Below, piece after piece: positions 16,480 through 26,200 of a stretch of 32,997 bases of DNA. The notes beneath the pieces are model-generated. The model searched no databases and was not told the DNA's origin. It worked only from the letters and a program-made list of their open reading frames with translations. A program made the translations under genes and the position numbers. This DNA is from an uncultured Verrucomicrobiales bacterium (lineage in GTDB: Bacteria > Verrucomicrobiota > Verrucomicrobiia > Verrucomicrobiales > Akkermansiaceae): contig CAMQZC010000027.1 of NCBI GenBank assembly GCA_947039485.1, forward strand, positions 1 through 32,997, read 5' to 3'. Position 1 is the stretch's first letter. Every line of letters starts with the position of its first letter.

Positions 16480-17547
16480 ATGAAACAATTCATCACGGAC
16501 GACGTCCGCATCAAAGACATCCGCGCCCTTATTTCCCCCGCAATCCTCATGGAGGACTTTGCAGCAAGCCCTGAAACATCAGAGCTCGTCTACCGCACTC
16601 GCGAAGAGCTGCGCGCCATCATCAGCCAAGAAGACGACCGCCTTGCCGTCATCGTAGGCCCCTGCTCTATCCATGACACCGTAGCCGCTATCGACTACGC
16701 CAGTCGTCTGGCAGAAGCACGCAAGAAATACGGAAAAGACCTGCTGCTCATCATGCGCGTCTACTTTGAGAAGCCACGTACAACCGTCGGCTGGAAGGGG
16801 CTCATCAATGACCCATTCATGGATCAAAGCTTCAACATCAACTCCGGACTTCGCATGGCTCGCGGCCTACTGCTGCGCCTCGCTGAGATGGACATCCCCG
16901 CGGCTACCGAGTTCCTCGACGTCATCACGCCTCAGTACGTGAGTGACCTCATCACATGGGGCGCCATCGGAGCTCGCACCACCGAGAGCCAAGTACACAG
17001 AGAGCTCGCTAGCGGACTCTCCATGCCCATCGGCTTCAAGAACGGCACGACAGGTAGCGTACAAATCGCAGTTGACGGAGCAGTCTCCGCAGCTAACCCA
17101 CATAGCTTCCTCTCCGTCACCAAGCAAGGTGTCTCCGCCATCGTCAGCACCAGCGGCAATGACAGCTGCCATCTCATCCTGCGCGGCTCCAATGACGGAC
17201 CCAACTACTCCGCCGAGCATGTCAAGAAAGCATGGGAAACACAGCAGAAAGCCGGCATCAACAACCGCCTTATGATCGACTGCTCCCACGGCAACAGCTG
17301 CAAAAAATGGGAACTCCAAAAAGACGTTGCCAGCGACGTCGCTAAGCAACTAGCCGCAGGTGACAACTACATTGGCTCCATCATGATCGAAAGCCATATC
17401 AACGCAGGCAACCAAAGCAACAAGGGTGGAGAACTCAAGTACGGCGTAAGCATCACCGATGCATGCATCGACTGGGACGGCACCGTTGAAATGCTCGACG
17501 AACTCGCTGCTGGCGTCCGCGCACGCCGCGCAATCAAGCAAAGCTAA
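16480..17547 (+). CDS. 3-deoxy-7-phosphoheptulonate (DAHP) synthase, class I
   Basis: The 355-residue product shows the AroF/G/H-type motifs: VGPCSIHD (metal-binding Cys62), MRVYFEKPRTTVGWKG, DPFMDQSF, GARTTESQVHRELASG, GFKNGT, DCSHGNS, and the end segment MIESHINAGNQ. The enzyme joins phosphoenolpyruvate and erythrose 4-phosphate, the first step of the shikimate pathway, in the cytoplasm. Length and N-terminal region match the feedback-regulated class I enzymes; which amino acid inhibits it cannot be told here. The ATG abuts the pseudopilin stop, so the two are likely co-transcribed without an obvious functional link. Confidence 0.96.
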   Translation: MKQFITDDVRIKDIRALISPAILMEDFAASPETSELVYRTREELRAIISQEDDRLAVIVGPCSIHDTVAAIDYASRLAEARKKYGKDLLLIMRVYFEKPRTTVGWKGLINDPFMDQSFNINSGLRMARGLLLRLAEMDIPAATEFLDVITPQYVSDLITWGAIGARTTESQVHRELASGLSMPIGFKNGTTGSVQIAVDGAVSAANPHSFLSVTKQGVSAIVSTSGNDSCHLILRGSNDGPNYSAEHVKKAWETQQKAGINNRLMIDCSHGNSCKKWELQKDVASDVAKQLAAGDNYIGSIMIESHINAGNQSNKGGELKYGVSITDACIDWDGTVEMLDELAAGVRARRAIKQS

Positions 17548-17565
17548 GTCAACTTTCATATATCA

Positions 17566-18360
17566 ATGAAGATTCAATCAATTAACTGCATTCTCAGCAG
17601 CCTAGCCTTCCTTCTTATTTGCAACCTCAGCCCTGCTGAGGCTGCAAGTAGCCCCCTCATGAGCCTTAAGCAAATTGAGGAGCGTAACGAAGAACTGCCT
17701 GACTACAAGAAACTTAAAAGCAAGTTCAACAACCTCAAAGAGCCCATGCTCTGGCTTTTTATTGGCGATAGCATCACCCACGGTTGCAAGCACACCAATA
17801 ACCAGAGAAACTTCCCTGAGCACTGCAGCGAGTTCATCCGCTGGGAGGCACATCAGACCAAGCGCAAGACCGACTTCGTCTTTAATTTAGGTGTCAGTGG
17901 TGAGACCGCCCCAGGCTTCTTAAAAGATGCCAACTGGCGCCTCACCCCCTACAAGCCCGATGTCGTGCTCATTAACTTTGGCACCAACGATGCACGCAGC
18001 AAGAAAAATGTCGATGATTTCAAAAAAGACCTCAAGACCATCATCAGCAAGACTCGTAAAAAGAAGGCCATCCCCGTCCTCCAAGTCCCTAACACAACAC
18101 GTAACGTACTGCCAAAAGACAAAGTCTACCATAACGCCATCCGCGAGGTAGCCGATGAGACCAAATGCCTGCTAGTCGACCACGCCGCACGCTGGAGCGA
18201 GCTCAACAACGACCTCTACAAGGCACCCAACAAATGGACCAATGACAACCTGCACCCCAACGCAGCAGGTCACGCACTCATGGCTCAGACCATCCTCTTC
18301 TCACTCGGTCTTGACAAGGCCAACGTAAAAGGATCAGTTCTCAGAATAGCAATCCCTTGA
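17566..18360 (+). CDS. Secreted SGNH/GDSL hydrolase
   Basis: The 264-residue product has a signal peptide (cut near AEA, residue 26). The four SGNH blocks are GDSITHG (catalytic Ser69), LGVSGETAPG (Gly112), INFGTNDAR (Asn141) and DNLHPNAAGHALMA (Asp227, His230). Members are esterases or acetyl esterases, often acting on acetylated polysaccharide. Export and the nearby sulfatase maturase and deacetylase genes fit polysaccharide work, but the substrate is not known. It follows DAHP synthase by 18 bp and is ended by a strong terminator. Confidence 0.9.
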   Translation: MKIQSINCILSSLAFLLICNLSPAEAASSPLMSLKQIEERNEELPDYKKLKSKFNNLKEPMLWLFIGDSITHGCKHTNNQRNFPEHCSEFIRWEAHQTKRKTDFVFNLGVSGETAPGFLKDANWRLTPYKPDVVLINFGTNDARSKKNVDDFKKDLKTIISKTRKKKAIPVLQVPNTTRNVLPKDKVYHNAIREVADETKCLLVDHAARWSELNNDLYKAPNKWTNDNLHPNAAGHALMAQTILFSLGLDKANVKGSVLRIAIP

Positions 18361-18388
18361 TACAGAGCTAACAAAACAAGCAAATCAC

Positions 18389-18424
18389 ATGAGCGCCGTT
18401 GAATATCACGGCGCTCATTTTCTC
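18389..18424 (+). terminator. Rho-independent terminator after the SGNH hydrolase
   Basis: ATGAGCGCCGT (18389-18399) pairs perfectly with ACGGCGCTCAT (18408-18418) around an 8-nt loop, followed by TTTCTCT. It closes the pseudopilin-DAHP synthase-hydrolase transcript nine bases before the next ATG. Confidence 0.88.
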
Positions 18425-18432
18425 TCCCAACC

Positions 18433-19680
18433 ATGAGCGCAACCCAGCACATCCAAGCACTGCCCCCACACTTCTCACTCATGGCAAAGCCCATCGGTAG
18501 CCAGTGCAACCTACGCTGTAGCTACTGCTACTACCTCGACAAATCACTACTCTACCCGTCCATCGAGGGACAAGCCCCCACAAAGCTGATGAGCGACAGC
18601 CTGCTGCGCAACTACATCCAGCAGTACATCGAAGCCACGCAGAGCGAAGTCATCAACTTCTGCTGGCATGGCGGAGAGCCGCTAATCGCAGGACTGGACT
18701 TCTACAAGCGAGCCATCAAGTATCAAAACAAATTTGCACGAGGCCGCAAGATAGAGAATACCCTACAGACCAATGGGCTACTGCTCAATGCCGAATGGTG
18801 TAAATTCTTCCGCGAGCATCAATTCCTCATCGGCATCTCCATCGACGGCCCCGAGGACATCCATGACGCCCAGCGCAAATCAGTAGGTGGTGGGCCCAGC
18901 TTTGCCCGAGTCATGCGCGGCATCGAGCTCATGCGCAAACATAGCGTCGAGTTCAACACCCTCAGCGTCGTCACAAAACTCAGCGAGAAACGCGGCAAGG
19001 AAATCTATCGCTTCCTGCGCAACATCGGTAGCCACTACATGCAATTCATCCCCTCCGTAGACCTACTCAGCGACGAGCCAATCGCCGAGCTAGGAGGACG
19101 CTACCGCCAGATTGGCCCCCAGCAAGTGAGCAAAGCACGCATCGCCGACTGGAGCGTGAGCCCGCTAGGCTATGGAAAGTTCATGTGCGAAATCTACGAT
19201 GAATGGATCAAGCGCGACGTAGGCAGCTACTTCGTCCAGCTCTTTGATGCCACACTCGCCAACCACTACGGAGCCCCCCCAGCCGTCTGCTACATGGCAC
19301 AAACATGCGGACACGCCCTCGTCATGGAGCAAGGCGGCGATATTTATAGCTGCGACCACTTCGTCTACCCCGAGTACAAACTAGGCAACATCAAAACACA
19401 CAAACTCGCAGAGATGCAATCCTCAGCGCAACTCTTTGACTTTGGCACAAGCAAAGCACGTCACCTCTCCAGCCTCTGCAAATCCTGCGAAGACTACAAA
19501 ATCTGTCGAGGAGGCTGCCCCAAATACCGCTTTGTCTACCTCCAAGGAGACAGCGAGCCCATCCACTATCTCTGCCCCAGCTACAAGTACTTCTTCAAAC
19601 ACGTACGACCCAGCATGCAGCGCATGTGCGAGCTACTCCGTCAGGGCAAATCCCCCATGGACATCATGCAGTTATCCTGA
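18433..19680 (+). CDS. Anaerobic sulfatase maturase (radical SAM/SPASM)
   Basis: The 415-residue product has the radical SAM cluster motif CNLRCSYC (Cys25, 29, 32), followed by HGGEP (79-83). The SPASM cysteines have the anSME spacing: Cys286-X5-Cys292-X14-Cys307, then Cys349-X2-Cys352-X5-Cys358-X3-Cys362, and Cys381. This set holds two auxiliary 4Fe-4S clusters. The enzyme uses AdoMet to oxidise a Cys or Ser in sulfatases to formylglycine, the active residue. No sulfatase gene lies in the window, so targets must be elsewhere. Sulfatase-rich genomes that use sulfated glycans carry such genes. An extended radical SAM peptide-modifying role is less likely given the spacing. Confidence 0.92.
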   Translation: MSATQHIQALPPHFSLMAKPIGSQCNLRCSYCYYLDKSLLYPSIEGQAPTKLMSDSLLRNYIQQYIEATQSEVINFCWHGGEPLIAGLDFYKRAIKYQNKFARGRKIENTLQTNGLLLNAEWCKFFREHQFLIGISIDGPEDIHDAQRKSVGGGPSFARVMRGIELMRKHSVEFNTLSVVTKLSEKRGKEIYRFLRNIGSHYMQFIPSVDLLSDEPIAELGGRYRQIGPQQVSKARIADWSVSPLGYGKFMCEIYDEWIKRDVGSYFVQLFDATLANHYGAPPAVCYMAQTCGHALVMEQGGDIYSCDHFVYPEYKLGNIKTHKLAEMQSSAQLFDFGTSKARHLSSLCKSCEDYKICRGGCPKYRFVYLQGDSEPIHYLCPSYKYFFKHVRPSMQRMCELLRQGKSPMDIMQLS

Positions 19681-19767
19681 GAACATGACCTAACATATTT
19701 TTCTCCTCACCGCAATAACTTTCGCCTTGCCAAGTGAGGGTAGAAACACTAGAATATAACCATTCAC

Positions 19768-20322
19768 ATGAGTCCCGACACATCACTAAGCCAACACACA
19801 TTTGACGACTACCTCTGGATACGCTGCAGCGGTCGCGGTAGCTTCATCAACAGCCCATCACTCAAAAAAAAGGCTGATAAACACATTGCCAAGGGTGGGC
19901 AAAACATTGTTGTCGACCTTGAGAACTGCCAAGGTGTAGACTCCACCTTCATGGGCACGCTGGCTGGCATCGCACGCATCTGCGCCGCCGCAGAGGGCAC
20001 GCTACAAATTGCTAGCCCTACAGCCCGCACACGAGCAGCCATGGAGGGACTAGGCCTCGACATGATGCTTGAGCTCGACCCAGAGCATGCGCCCTGGCAG
20101 AGCCAGCTTGAGAGCATCCGCAGCACCGTTGCTCAATCTGACAACGCAGATAGCAACAATGATAGCGTACGCAACCTCAGCGAGATGGAGCGCACCCAGC
20201 ACGTACTGGATGCCCACAAGACCCTCAGCTCGATTAACGATAAAAATGAAGAAACCTTTGGCTACGTCTGCGAGAGCCTCGAAGCTGACCTTGAGCGTCA
20301 GCATGAGGAAGAGCATAACTAA
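19768..20322 (+). CDS. STAS-domain protein (anti-sigma factor antagonist-like)
   Basis: The 184-residue product has an N-terminal STAS fold (about 1-110). The core VVDLENCQGVDSTFMGTLAGI places Ser59 where SpoIIAA-type antagonists are phosphorylated. The acidic C-terminal 75 residues are extra. Proteins of this class release a sigma factor by binding its anti-sigma kinase. No kinase or phosphatase partner is nearby, so the target is unknown. A TAGAATATAA stretch 7-12 bp before the ATG looks like the -10 box of a short-leader promoter. It precedes the DUF2851 gene by 27 bp. Confidence 0.82.
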   Translation: MSPDTSLSQHTFDDYLWIRCSGRGSFINSPSLKKKADKHIAKGGQNIVVDLENCQGVDSTFMGTLAGIARICAAAEGTLQIASPTARTRAAMEGLGLDMMLELDPEHAPWQSQLESIRSTVAQSDNADSNNDSVRNLSEMERTQHVLDAHKTLSSINDKNEETFGYVCESLEADLERQHEEEHN

Positions 20323-20349
20323 AGCAACTTCCTAACGCCCCCACCAAAT

Positions 20350-21756
20350 ATGAGCCTAATAGAGCAGCAAGCCGCGCCCTACACTAGGCTCATAGCGCAG
20401 TTGCAGCAAACTGCCGCCGCCGCAGACAACTGCGATAGCAACGAGCAAGCCGCCCTGCTCGCCAACGAGCGCATGCAGGACATCCAAGCCTACTGGGTAG
20501 CAGGACTACTCGGCAAGCAAGGCGAGACCGAGCGACACGGCAGCATCGAAATACGCGAATTTGGCGAGTGGAACCGCGGAGAAGGCCCAGCCTTTCTCCG
20601 AGCCCAAGCCCTCATTAACGGAGAGTGGAAAGTTGGCAGCATCGCCATCTCCGCAGAGGCCAGCAGCTGGAGCAAGCAACACTGGGACCAATCCCCAGCC
20701 TACCGCAGCTGCATCCTCCACATCATCCTCAGCCCTGCCCCGCCCTACTGGAGGAGCCTGAGCTCCGTGCAAGAAGACATCCCCGTCCTCCACATCCCAG
20801 ATTTGCGCTGGCGCGAGCTGCTAAGCCTCCCCTCCCCCCTCGATCGCGACAGCCTCGAGCTCTGCCAAGAGCCCCTCGCAGACAACAGCATCGAACTCAT
20901 TGATCGCAGCCTCCGCGCAGCAGCAGCCTACCGCATCATGCGCAAGCAACTGCTCTTTGAGCGACGCGCCGCCGCCATCGGCCGCAGCCAGTGCTGGTAC
21001 GAATCATGGGCTGAGAGCCTCGGCTACTACAATAACCGCGGCAACATGAAGCAACTCGCCCGCCGCGTCCCCCTCAACGAGCTCCAAGCCCAGCCCGAGC
21101 TCATCGAGCCCCTACTCCTTGGCACAGCAGGCTTCCTCCTGCCCCATCTCCCCAGCGGAGCTGATGACGAGACACGCCACTACCACCGCCAATGCTGGGA
21201 CGCATGGTGGCCTCAGCGCGAGCAATACGAGCTTAGCGGCAGCCAAGCCCTCCCATGGAGCACCCAGCAGCAGCGCCCCGCCAACCACCCCCAAAGACGC
21301 GTTGCCGCCCTAGCCGCCAGCATCCCCCACTGGGCAGAGATTGAAAACTCCCTCAGCGCCTCAAAAATCTACCAATTTGAGCAAATCATCAGCCAACTAC
21401 GCCACCCCTACTGGCAGCAGCGCAGCTGCTTGGGATCGGCACGCCAAGCACGCCCCAGCACCCTCATCGGCAAAGAAAGACTACGCGCCTTCTACATCAA
21501 CCACCTGCTTGTCCAAGACAGCAGCCCCGAGGCATGGCGCATCTACTGCCAGCAAAAAGAACGCCAAGTCCCCGGTAAAATCAGCAGACTGGCCAAACTC
21601 CTTGCTGGTGATCGCCAAGACCTCCAAACACTCCTCAGCAACTGCTACGCCCAGCAAGGCATCATCCAGATGGGAATCGACTTTGGCAGCAACAGCCGCA
21701 GGGGAGCAAAACTCTTCCCTGCCGAGCTAGCAGGACTCCCTCAAGCTCGCGGATGA
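20350..21756 (+). CDS. DUF2851 family protein
   Basis: The 468-residue product matches DUF2851. The N-terminal third has the family's EFGEWNRGEGPAFLRAQALI block, then VGSIAIS..ASSW..HWD...AYRSCILHI. In many members the VxIH motif reads GDVEIH; here it is GSIAIS, so a likely metal or active-site residue is changed. The remainder is helical and rich in Gln, Arg and Trp. The family is common in Bacteroidota and Verrucomicrobiota and its activity has not been established; a nuclease-like fold has been suspected for the N-terminus. It follows the STAS gene by 27 bp and overlaps the convergent xer gene by 16 bp. Confidence 0.8.
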   Translation: MSLIEQQAAPYTRLIAQLQQTAAAADNCDSNEQAALLANERMQDIQAYWVAGLLGKQGETERHGSIEIREFGEWNRGEGPAFLRAQALINGEWKVGSIAISAEASSWSKQHWDQSPAYRSCILHIILSPAPPYWRSLSSVQEDIPVLHIPDLRWRELLSLPSPLDRDSLELCQEPLADNSIELIDRSLRAAAAYRIMRKQLLFERRAAAIGRSQCWYESWAESLGYYNNRGNMKQLARRVPLNELQAQPELIEPLLLGTAGFLLPHLPSGADDETRHYHRQCWDAWWPQREQYELSGSQALPWSTQQQRPANHPQRRVAALAASIPHWAEIENSLSASKIYQFEQIISQLRHPYWQQRSCLGSARQARPSTLIGKERLRAFYINHLLVQDSSPEAWRIYCQQKERQVPGKISRLAKLLAGDRQDLQTLLSNCYAQQGIIQMGIDFGSNSRRGAKLFPAELAGLPQARG

Positions 21757-22637
21757 GCCAGCGCATACGCCTCCTTGAGGCGCGAGCGCGTCACATGCGT
21801 ATAAATCTGCGTCGTCGAGAGCGAGGCATGACCCAGCAGCTCCTGCACCGAGCGCAAATCAGCCCCGGCATCCAGCATATGAGTCGCAAAGCTATGTCGC
21901 AGCTGATGCGGTGACAGCGTGAACGGCAAGCCAGACTGGCGCATATACTTCACTAACATCAACTGCACCGCACGACCCGTCAGCCGCTTGCGCAGGCGGC
22001 TCATAAAAAGCGGGCCCGTCGCATCCAAATCAGCCAAACTCGCATACGCCTCAATCGCCTCACGAGCATACTCGCCCACAGGCAGCAAGCGCAGCTTGCG
22101 ACCCTTGCCCAGCACGCGCAAGCAGGCATCACCAGAGCCCAGCGCATCAGCATCCAGCGACACAAGCTCGCTGAGGCGCAAACCGCAGGAGTAAAAAAGC
22201 TCCAGAATCGCAACATCGCGAAAAGGCAGCCATGCCGGCGACTTCTTATCCCGTGGCAAATTGAGCGGCAAATTGAGCAAATCCGTCACCTGCGTCAAGC
22301 TCAAGTGCTGCGGCAGCCGCTGACGCTTGCGGGGCAAATCCACATCATCCAGCGGATTGACCAACAGCCCCTCACGCTCCATCATATAAACATAGAGCGC
22401 GCGTAAAGCCGCAAAACGCAGCCTAATAGTCGCAGGCGCAAGCTCCTCCTTGAGAGCCGCAAATAACCACTCGCGAAAATCTTCAGCCACGCAAACAGAC
22501 CAAGACAAGAAGCGCACGCCCATCCACTCGCGAAACTGCCTCAGCGACCGTTGATAACTCTCCAGCGTGCGAGGAGACACATCCCGCTCATCGCAAAGAT
22601 AATCCAAAAAACGCCCAGCCTCATTAACCTCACTCAT
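21741..22637 (-). CDS. Tyrosine recombinase of the XerC/XerD type
   Basis: The 298-residue product has the SAM-like N-terminal domain (about 1-95) and a catalytic domain with the full residue set: Arg154 (GLRLSEL), Lys178 (LGKGRKLR), His244/Arg247 (HQLRHSFATHML), His270 (LLGHASL) and Tyr279 (IYTHV). The length fits chromosome-dimer resolvases XerC/D, which act at dif, but mobile-element integrases of the same length exist. No dif-like site is visible here. It is intact, and its 3' end interlocks with the DUF2851 gene. It sits exactly where the GC-rich backbone gives way to the AT-rich island, and its 5' half is copied in a decayed form at 26.9-27.2 kb. It has a consensus promoter six bases before the ATG. 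Confidence 0.92.
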   Translation of the reverse strand: MSEVNEAGRFLDYLCDERDVSPRTLESYQRSLRQFREWMGVRFLSWSVCVAEDFREWLFAALKEELAPATIRLRFAALRALYVYMMEREGLLVNPLDDVDLPRKRQRLPQHLSLTQVTDLLNLPLNLPRDKKSPAWLPFRDVAILELFYSCGLRLSELVSLDADALGSGDACLRVLGKGRKLRLLPVGEYAREAIEAYASLADLDATGPLFMSRLRKRLTGRAVQLMLVKYMRQSGLPFTLSPHQLRHSFATHMLDAGADLRSVQELLGHASLSTTQIYTHVTRSRLKEAYALAHPRA

Positions 22638-22643
22638 TGAGGC

Positions 22644-22672
22644 ATTTTAATCACGAGACGGGTCAAAGTCAA
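22644..22672 (-). promoter_or_regulatory. Promoter of the xer gene
   Basis: On the minus strand TTGACT (22667-22672), 17 bp, TAAAAT (22644-22649), then six bases to the ATG at 22637. It is another near-leaderless arrangement. Confidence 0.7.
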
Positions 22673-22676
22673 GCAA

Positions 22677-22808
22677 CTAGGCTCTTCGCCACACATCCAT
22701 GACACGACACGAGCCCTCGCCGCCATTATTGATGAGCCATAACCCAGCTTCTAGCCTATCGACCTCAATAGCGCGTATACCGTGTTGCCACAGCCACGCT
22801 ACAACTCT
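22677..22808 (-). pseudogene. C-terminal remnant of an unknown gene upstream of xer
   Basis: Open codons after a stop at 22809-22811 read RVVAWLWQHGIRAIEVDRL and continue EAGLWLINNGGEG...VMDVWRRA to a TAG at 22677-22679. There is no usable start codon. The same stretch recurs at about 27225-27310 (QGIRAIDVDRLETGLRLISNG), where a TGG has become TGA. The composition and the well-kept frame suggest the tail of a once-real protein. I do not recognise the family. Confidence 0.4.
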
Positions 22809-23258
22809 CTACCGAGAACATCACCCAGCTATAACAACCCACCGCACAAGTCAATTTTCATTGCCAATCATCGCATTGTATAGGCGCGTGGTGCTGATTG
22901 GAGAGAATTAGGAATATCCGAATGTAACGTTAATATGTAAACATCGTATAATAAAGCACCTAAGAACATGCTAGCTGGTTTAAATATCTATGATGAAAAT
23001 TACTATTTCACAAGATAGCGCCTTATGCGTACTCCTATTATAGCGTTGATTGCTCCCCCCCTTTGACCATACAGCAACGATCCATAAGATCATCAACAAC
23101 AAGCCAATTAAAAAACCGCATATGACCAGATGAAAGCACAGCATTAAATCGACAGCGTTGTGAATCGTTTTAATGCTGCGCTAGCGGTGCTATCTAGCGA
23201 GAACTCTTGGGCTTCAACGCAGAAAACATAGCGCCTATAAGCGCCCCTATATAATTGC

Positions 23259-26200
23259 CTATCTTTTACTATTGAGACGCTTTTTTAAATCCCAGCAATT
23301 GTCATGAGCTATCACGGTATCAGGATGCGCTGACCCTAAGGTTTTCTCGTAAATATTAAATGCTTTTTCACCATACTCCAGAGATTCCTCATACTTATCT
23401 AGATTAAAGTATACTTCACTAATATTGTAATAGATAGTCGCTGTATCAGGATGATATTCACAAAAGATTTTTTCTCGAATATTTAATGCGTTCGCATAAT
23501 AATCCAGAGCTTTCTCACTCTCTCCTTGCTTAGAGTATAAACAGCCAATATCGTAAAAACTAGATGCGGTATAAGGATGCTCTTCGCCAAATTTCACCTT
23601 TCGAATATTTAATGCTTTCGTATAATACTCCTTAGCTTTATCATAATCTGGTTGTTGCAAGTATAGCAAAGCAATATTATTATAGCTAGTTGCGGTGTCA
23701 GGATGCTCTTCGCCAAGGATTTCTTCTCGAATATGTAATGCTTCCCAACAATACTCCTCAGCTTTCGCATACTTACCTTGATTGTAGTATATATAGCCAA
23801 TGTTGCTATAGCTAGTTGCAGTGTCAGGATGCTCTTCGCCAAGGATTTTTTTTCGAATATTTAATGCTTCCCAACAATACTCCTCAGCTTTCGCATACAC
23901 TCCTTGATTGTCGTATAGCGAAGCAATATTGTTATAGCTAGATGCGGTATCAGGATGCTCTTCGCCAAGGATTTTTTTTCGAATATCTAGTGCTTTCGTA
24001 TGTTGCTCCAGAGCGTTCTCATACTTACTTTGCTTATGGTATATCACAGCAATATTGTTATAGCTAGTTGCGGTATAAGGATGCTCTTTACCATGGATTT
24101 TCTCGGAAATATTTAATGCTTTCCTACAATACTCCATAGCGTTCTCATACTCGCCTTGATTGCCGTATAGAGAAGCAATATTATTATAGCACAGATCCGC
24201 GTTTTCACTGTTTTGAACGCTTTCGTATTTTACATGATGCATCAACACTACAGCATGGGGAAGTAGTGCTAGTTTCGAAGTGAAAATCTCTGTTTCATTA
24301 ACGTATAACAAAGAGGTCATATTTTGTACTAACTTGGTCGTTGCCGCTTCATCTGGCATCGCTTTTTCTCGCACGACGGCAGCGATAATGGGATGGATGC
24401 TACAATCTAAAGTTTCAGGAGAATTTTGCAACCAACCCGTCTCTTCTAATTTATTGATTTTATTGCAATCAGTAATATCAAATAGCACTTTAATATACTC
24501 GGCCGCAATGGGGCTGTTTCCTTGTAAGAGAGAGAATAATTGTAAGATACGCAGTGCTTCTGCGTCTTCGCATAGTTGGGATATATCAAAGACCTTTGCA
24601 AGATGTTCAATAAAACGAGACTCGCCATTTTTAGAATAATTAATCGTTTCTGTGATGTCCGGGAGTTGAAACCCTTGTTCTATTAATTTATCTAAGAATT
24701 CATTTGCTGTTACCCTTGATGATTTTTGTGTTTTCGCTAACAATTCAACAGCTAGGGTATGTCTATTAGCCCGCTGAATGATGTTAATTATATCTTCATC
24801 CGAGGAGTTTTTATCAAGGCTATATGTACGATAGAGTCTGAGACAATCATCATCTGAAAGCACGCCAAGTGATATATTAGTCATGCTCTCGTAATGGTTG
24901 CGTGATGTGAGTAAAAGATTGCAGTTGAGCTCTTCTATTAATTCAACGTCATCAGAGCTAAGGTCATTTGCGTTATCAATAATTAAGAGCAATGAATCCC
25001 CCCTCGAGTTGATAAACTCTACGGATTTTTGCCAGTATTCTTCTTGTGAATCACTAGATATGTCTATAAAATTGTTAAAGAAGGAACTCTTTAGATTTCC
25101 TGTGTAGTAGATCCACCCAATCTTTTTTTCAAAACTTGGTGCCTTTTTTGTTATGTAGCGATGAGCAAGTTGATGACAAATTTCGGTTTTCCCCATGCCT
25201 CCTATACCGCTGACTAGTAAGAGAGGCTTTGTCTCCAAGAGTTGGTTTTCAATATTTTCAATCTCATTTTTACGACCAATAAAGGCACGCGATTTCTTTA
25301 GAAACCTCCTATGCTCATGAGTTGTTACAAGTATAGCTTTTGATCCTAGAATATCCTCTAATTTCTTGTTGTGATGCGTGCTCAATCCCCACCTACCTTC
25401 TGCCCAACTGTGTACGACAATAGAAGATACGGTCCCATTATTCACCTCTCCTTGGGAAAAAACAAGGCTTGCACTTTGTTCATAGATCATGCTCCCCATA
25501 GTGATTTCTAACACATGATTAATTTCCCTAAAGCTTGTCTTGTGCGCATCACCGCAAAGGTAGCTTACTTGAGGATAGTCTTTTAGTAAGTTATGCAGCT
25601 TATCTTCTTCATCTTTACGCAAAAAGTCTAACCTGTGATGAGCGAGAATGATAATAGGCTTTTCTGAATTGCATTTTCCCAAAAGATCATATAAATAAGA
25701 GCAGCCTACTAAAAGCCCTCTTTCATCATCTTCACGTGAGTGACAGAATAGGCTAGTATTAAGAGAAATGAGATTAAAATCATCGCACTCTTGATACACA
25801 TGTAAGCCTGCATCCCCCTTGGCATCCACCCAAACATCGGGTATACCTTCTTTGGCTAAAGCAGTGCTCAGTTGCTTAAAAAAAGAATAGCGTTCAGATG
25901 ATATGAGGAATTCCATCTCGACATATTCAAAAAACCCTTTACTAGGGTCATAGTCTTTTCGTATCGTATTGAGTCGTTTAACATCATCTTCTGAATATCG
26001 GACTATATCATGATTACCAGGCACATAATGAATGTTTGTTCGTTTAACACCTGCAGCATCTGCAATAGCGATGATATAGTTGACAAGTGCCGTGATTTTT
26101 TCGCCATTTTCTCCCCATGATTGATCACTACCAAACCTAAAATCACCAGTGATAAATAGGTGTTCAGCTTTAATTTCCTCTTTTTCTAAATATGAAATGA

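Larger units (their letters stand above)
22202..23505. repeat. Copy A of a duplicated xer-spacer-TPR segment
   Basis: This stretch (middle and 5' part of xer, the whole spacer, and the 3' end of the large TPR gene) is repeated in the same order and orientation at about 26883-28030, at roughly 85-90% identity by eye. The non-coding spacer (22809-23258) holds no gene that I can support. It does contain repeated landmarks such as gcgttgattgctcccc and tctagcgagaactcttggg in both copies. Confidence 0.85.

Noticed and set aside
22699..22911. Plus-strand 70-residue frame in the spacer, also present in copy B
   Set aside because: Differences between the copies do not favour this frame, and the opposite strand explains the region better as a remnant gene tail.
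23313..24194. 126-bp repeats as non-coding satellite or CRISPR
   Set aside because: Every unit is in frame and encodes a canonical 42-residue TPR.
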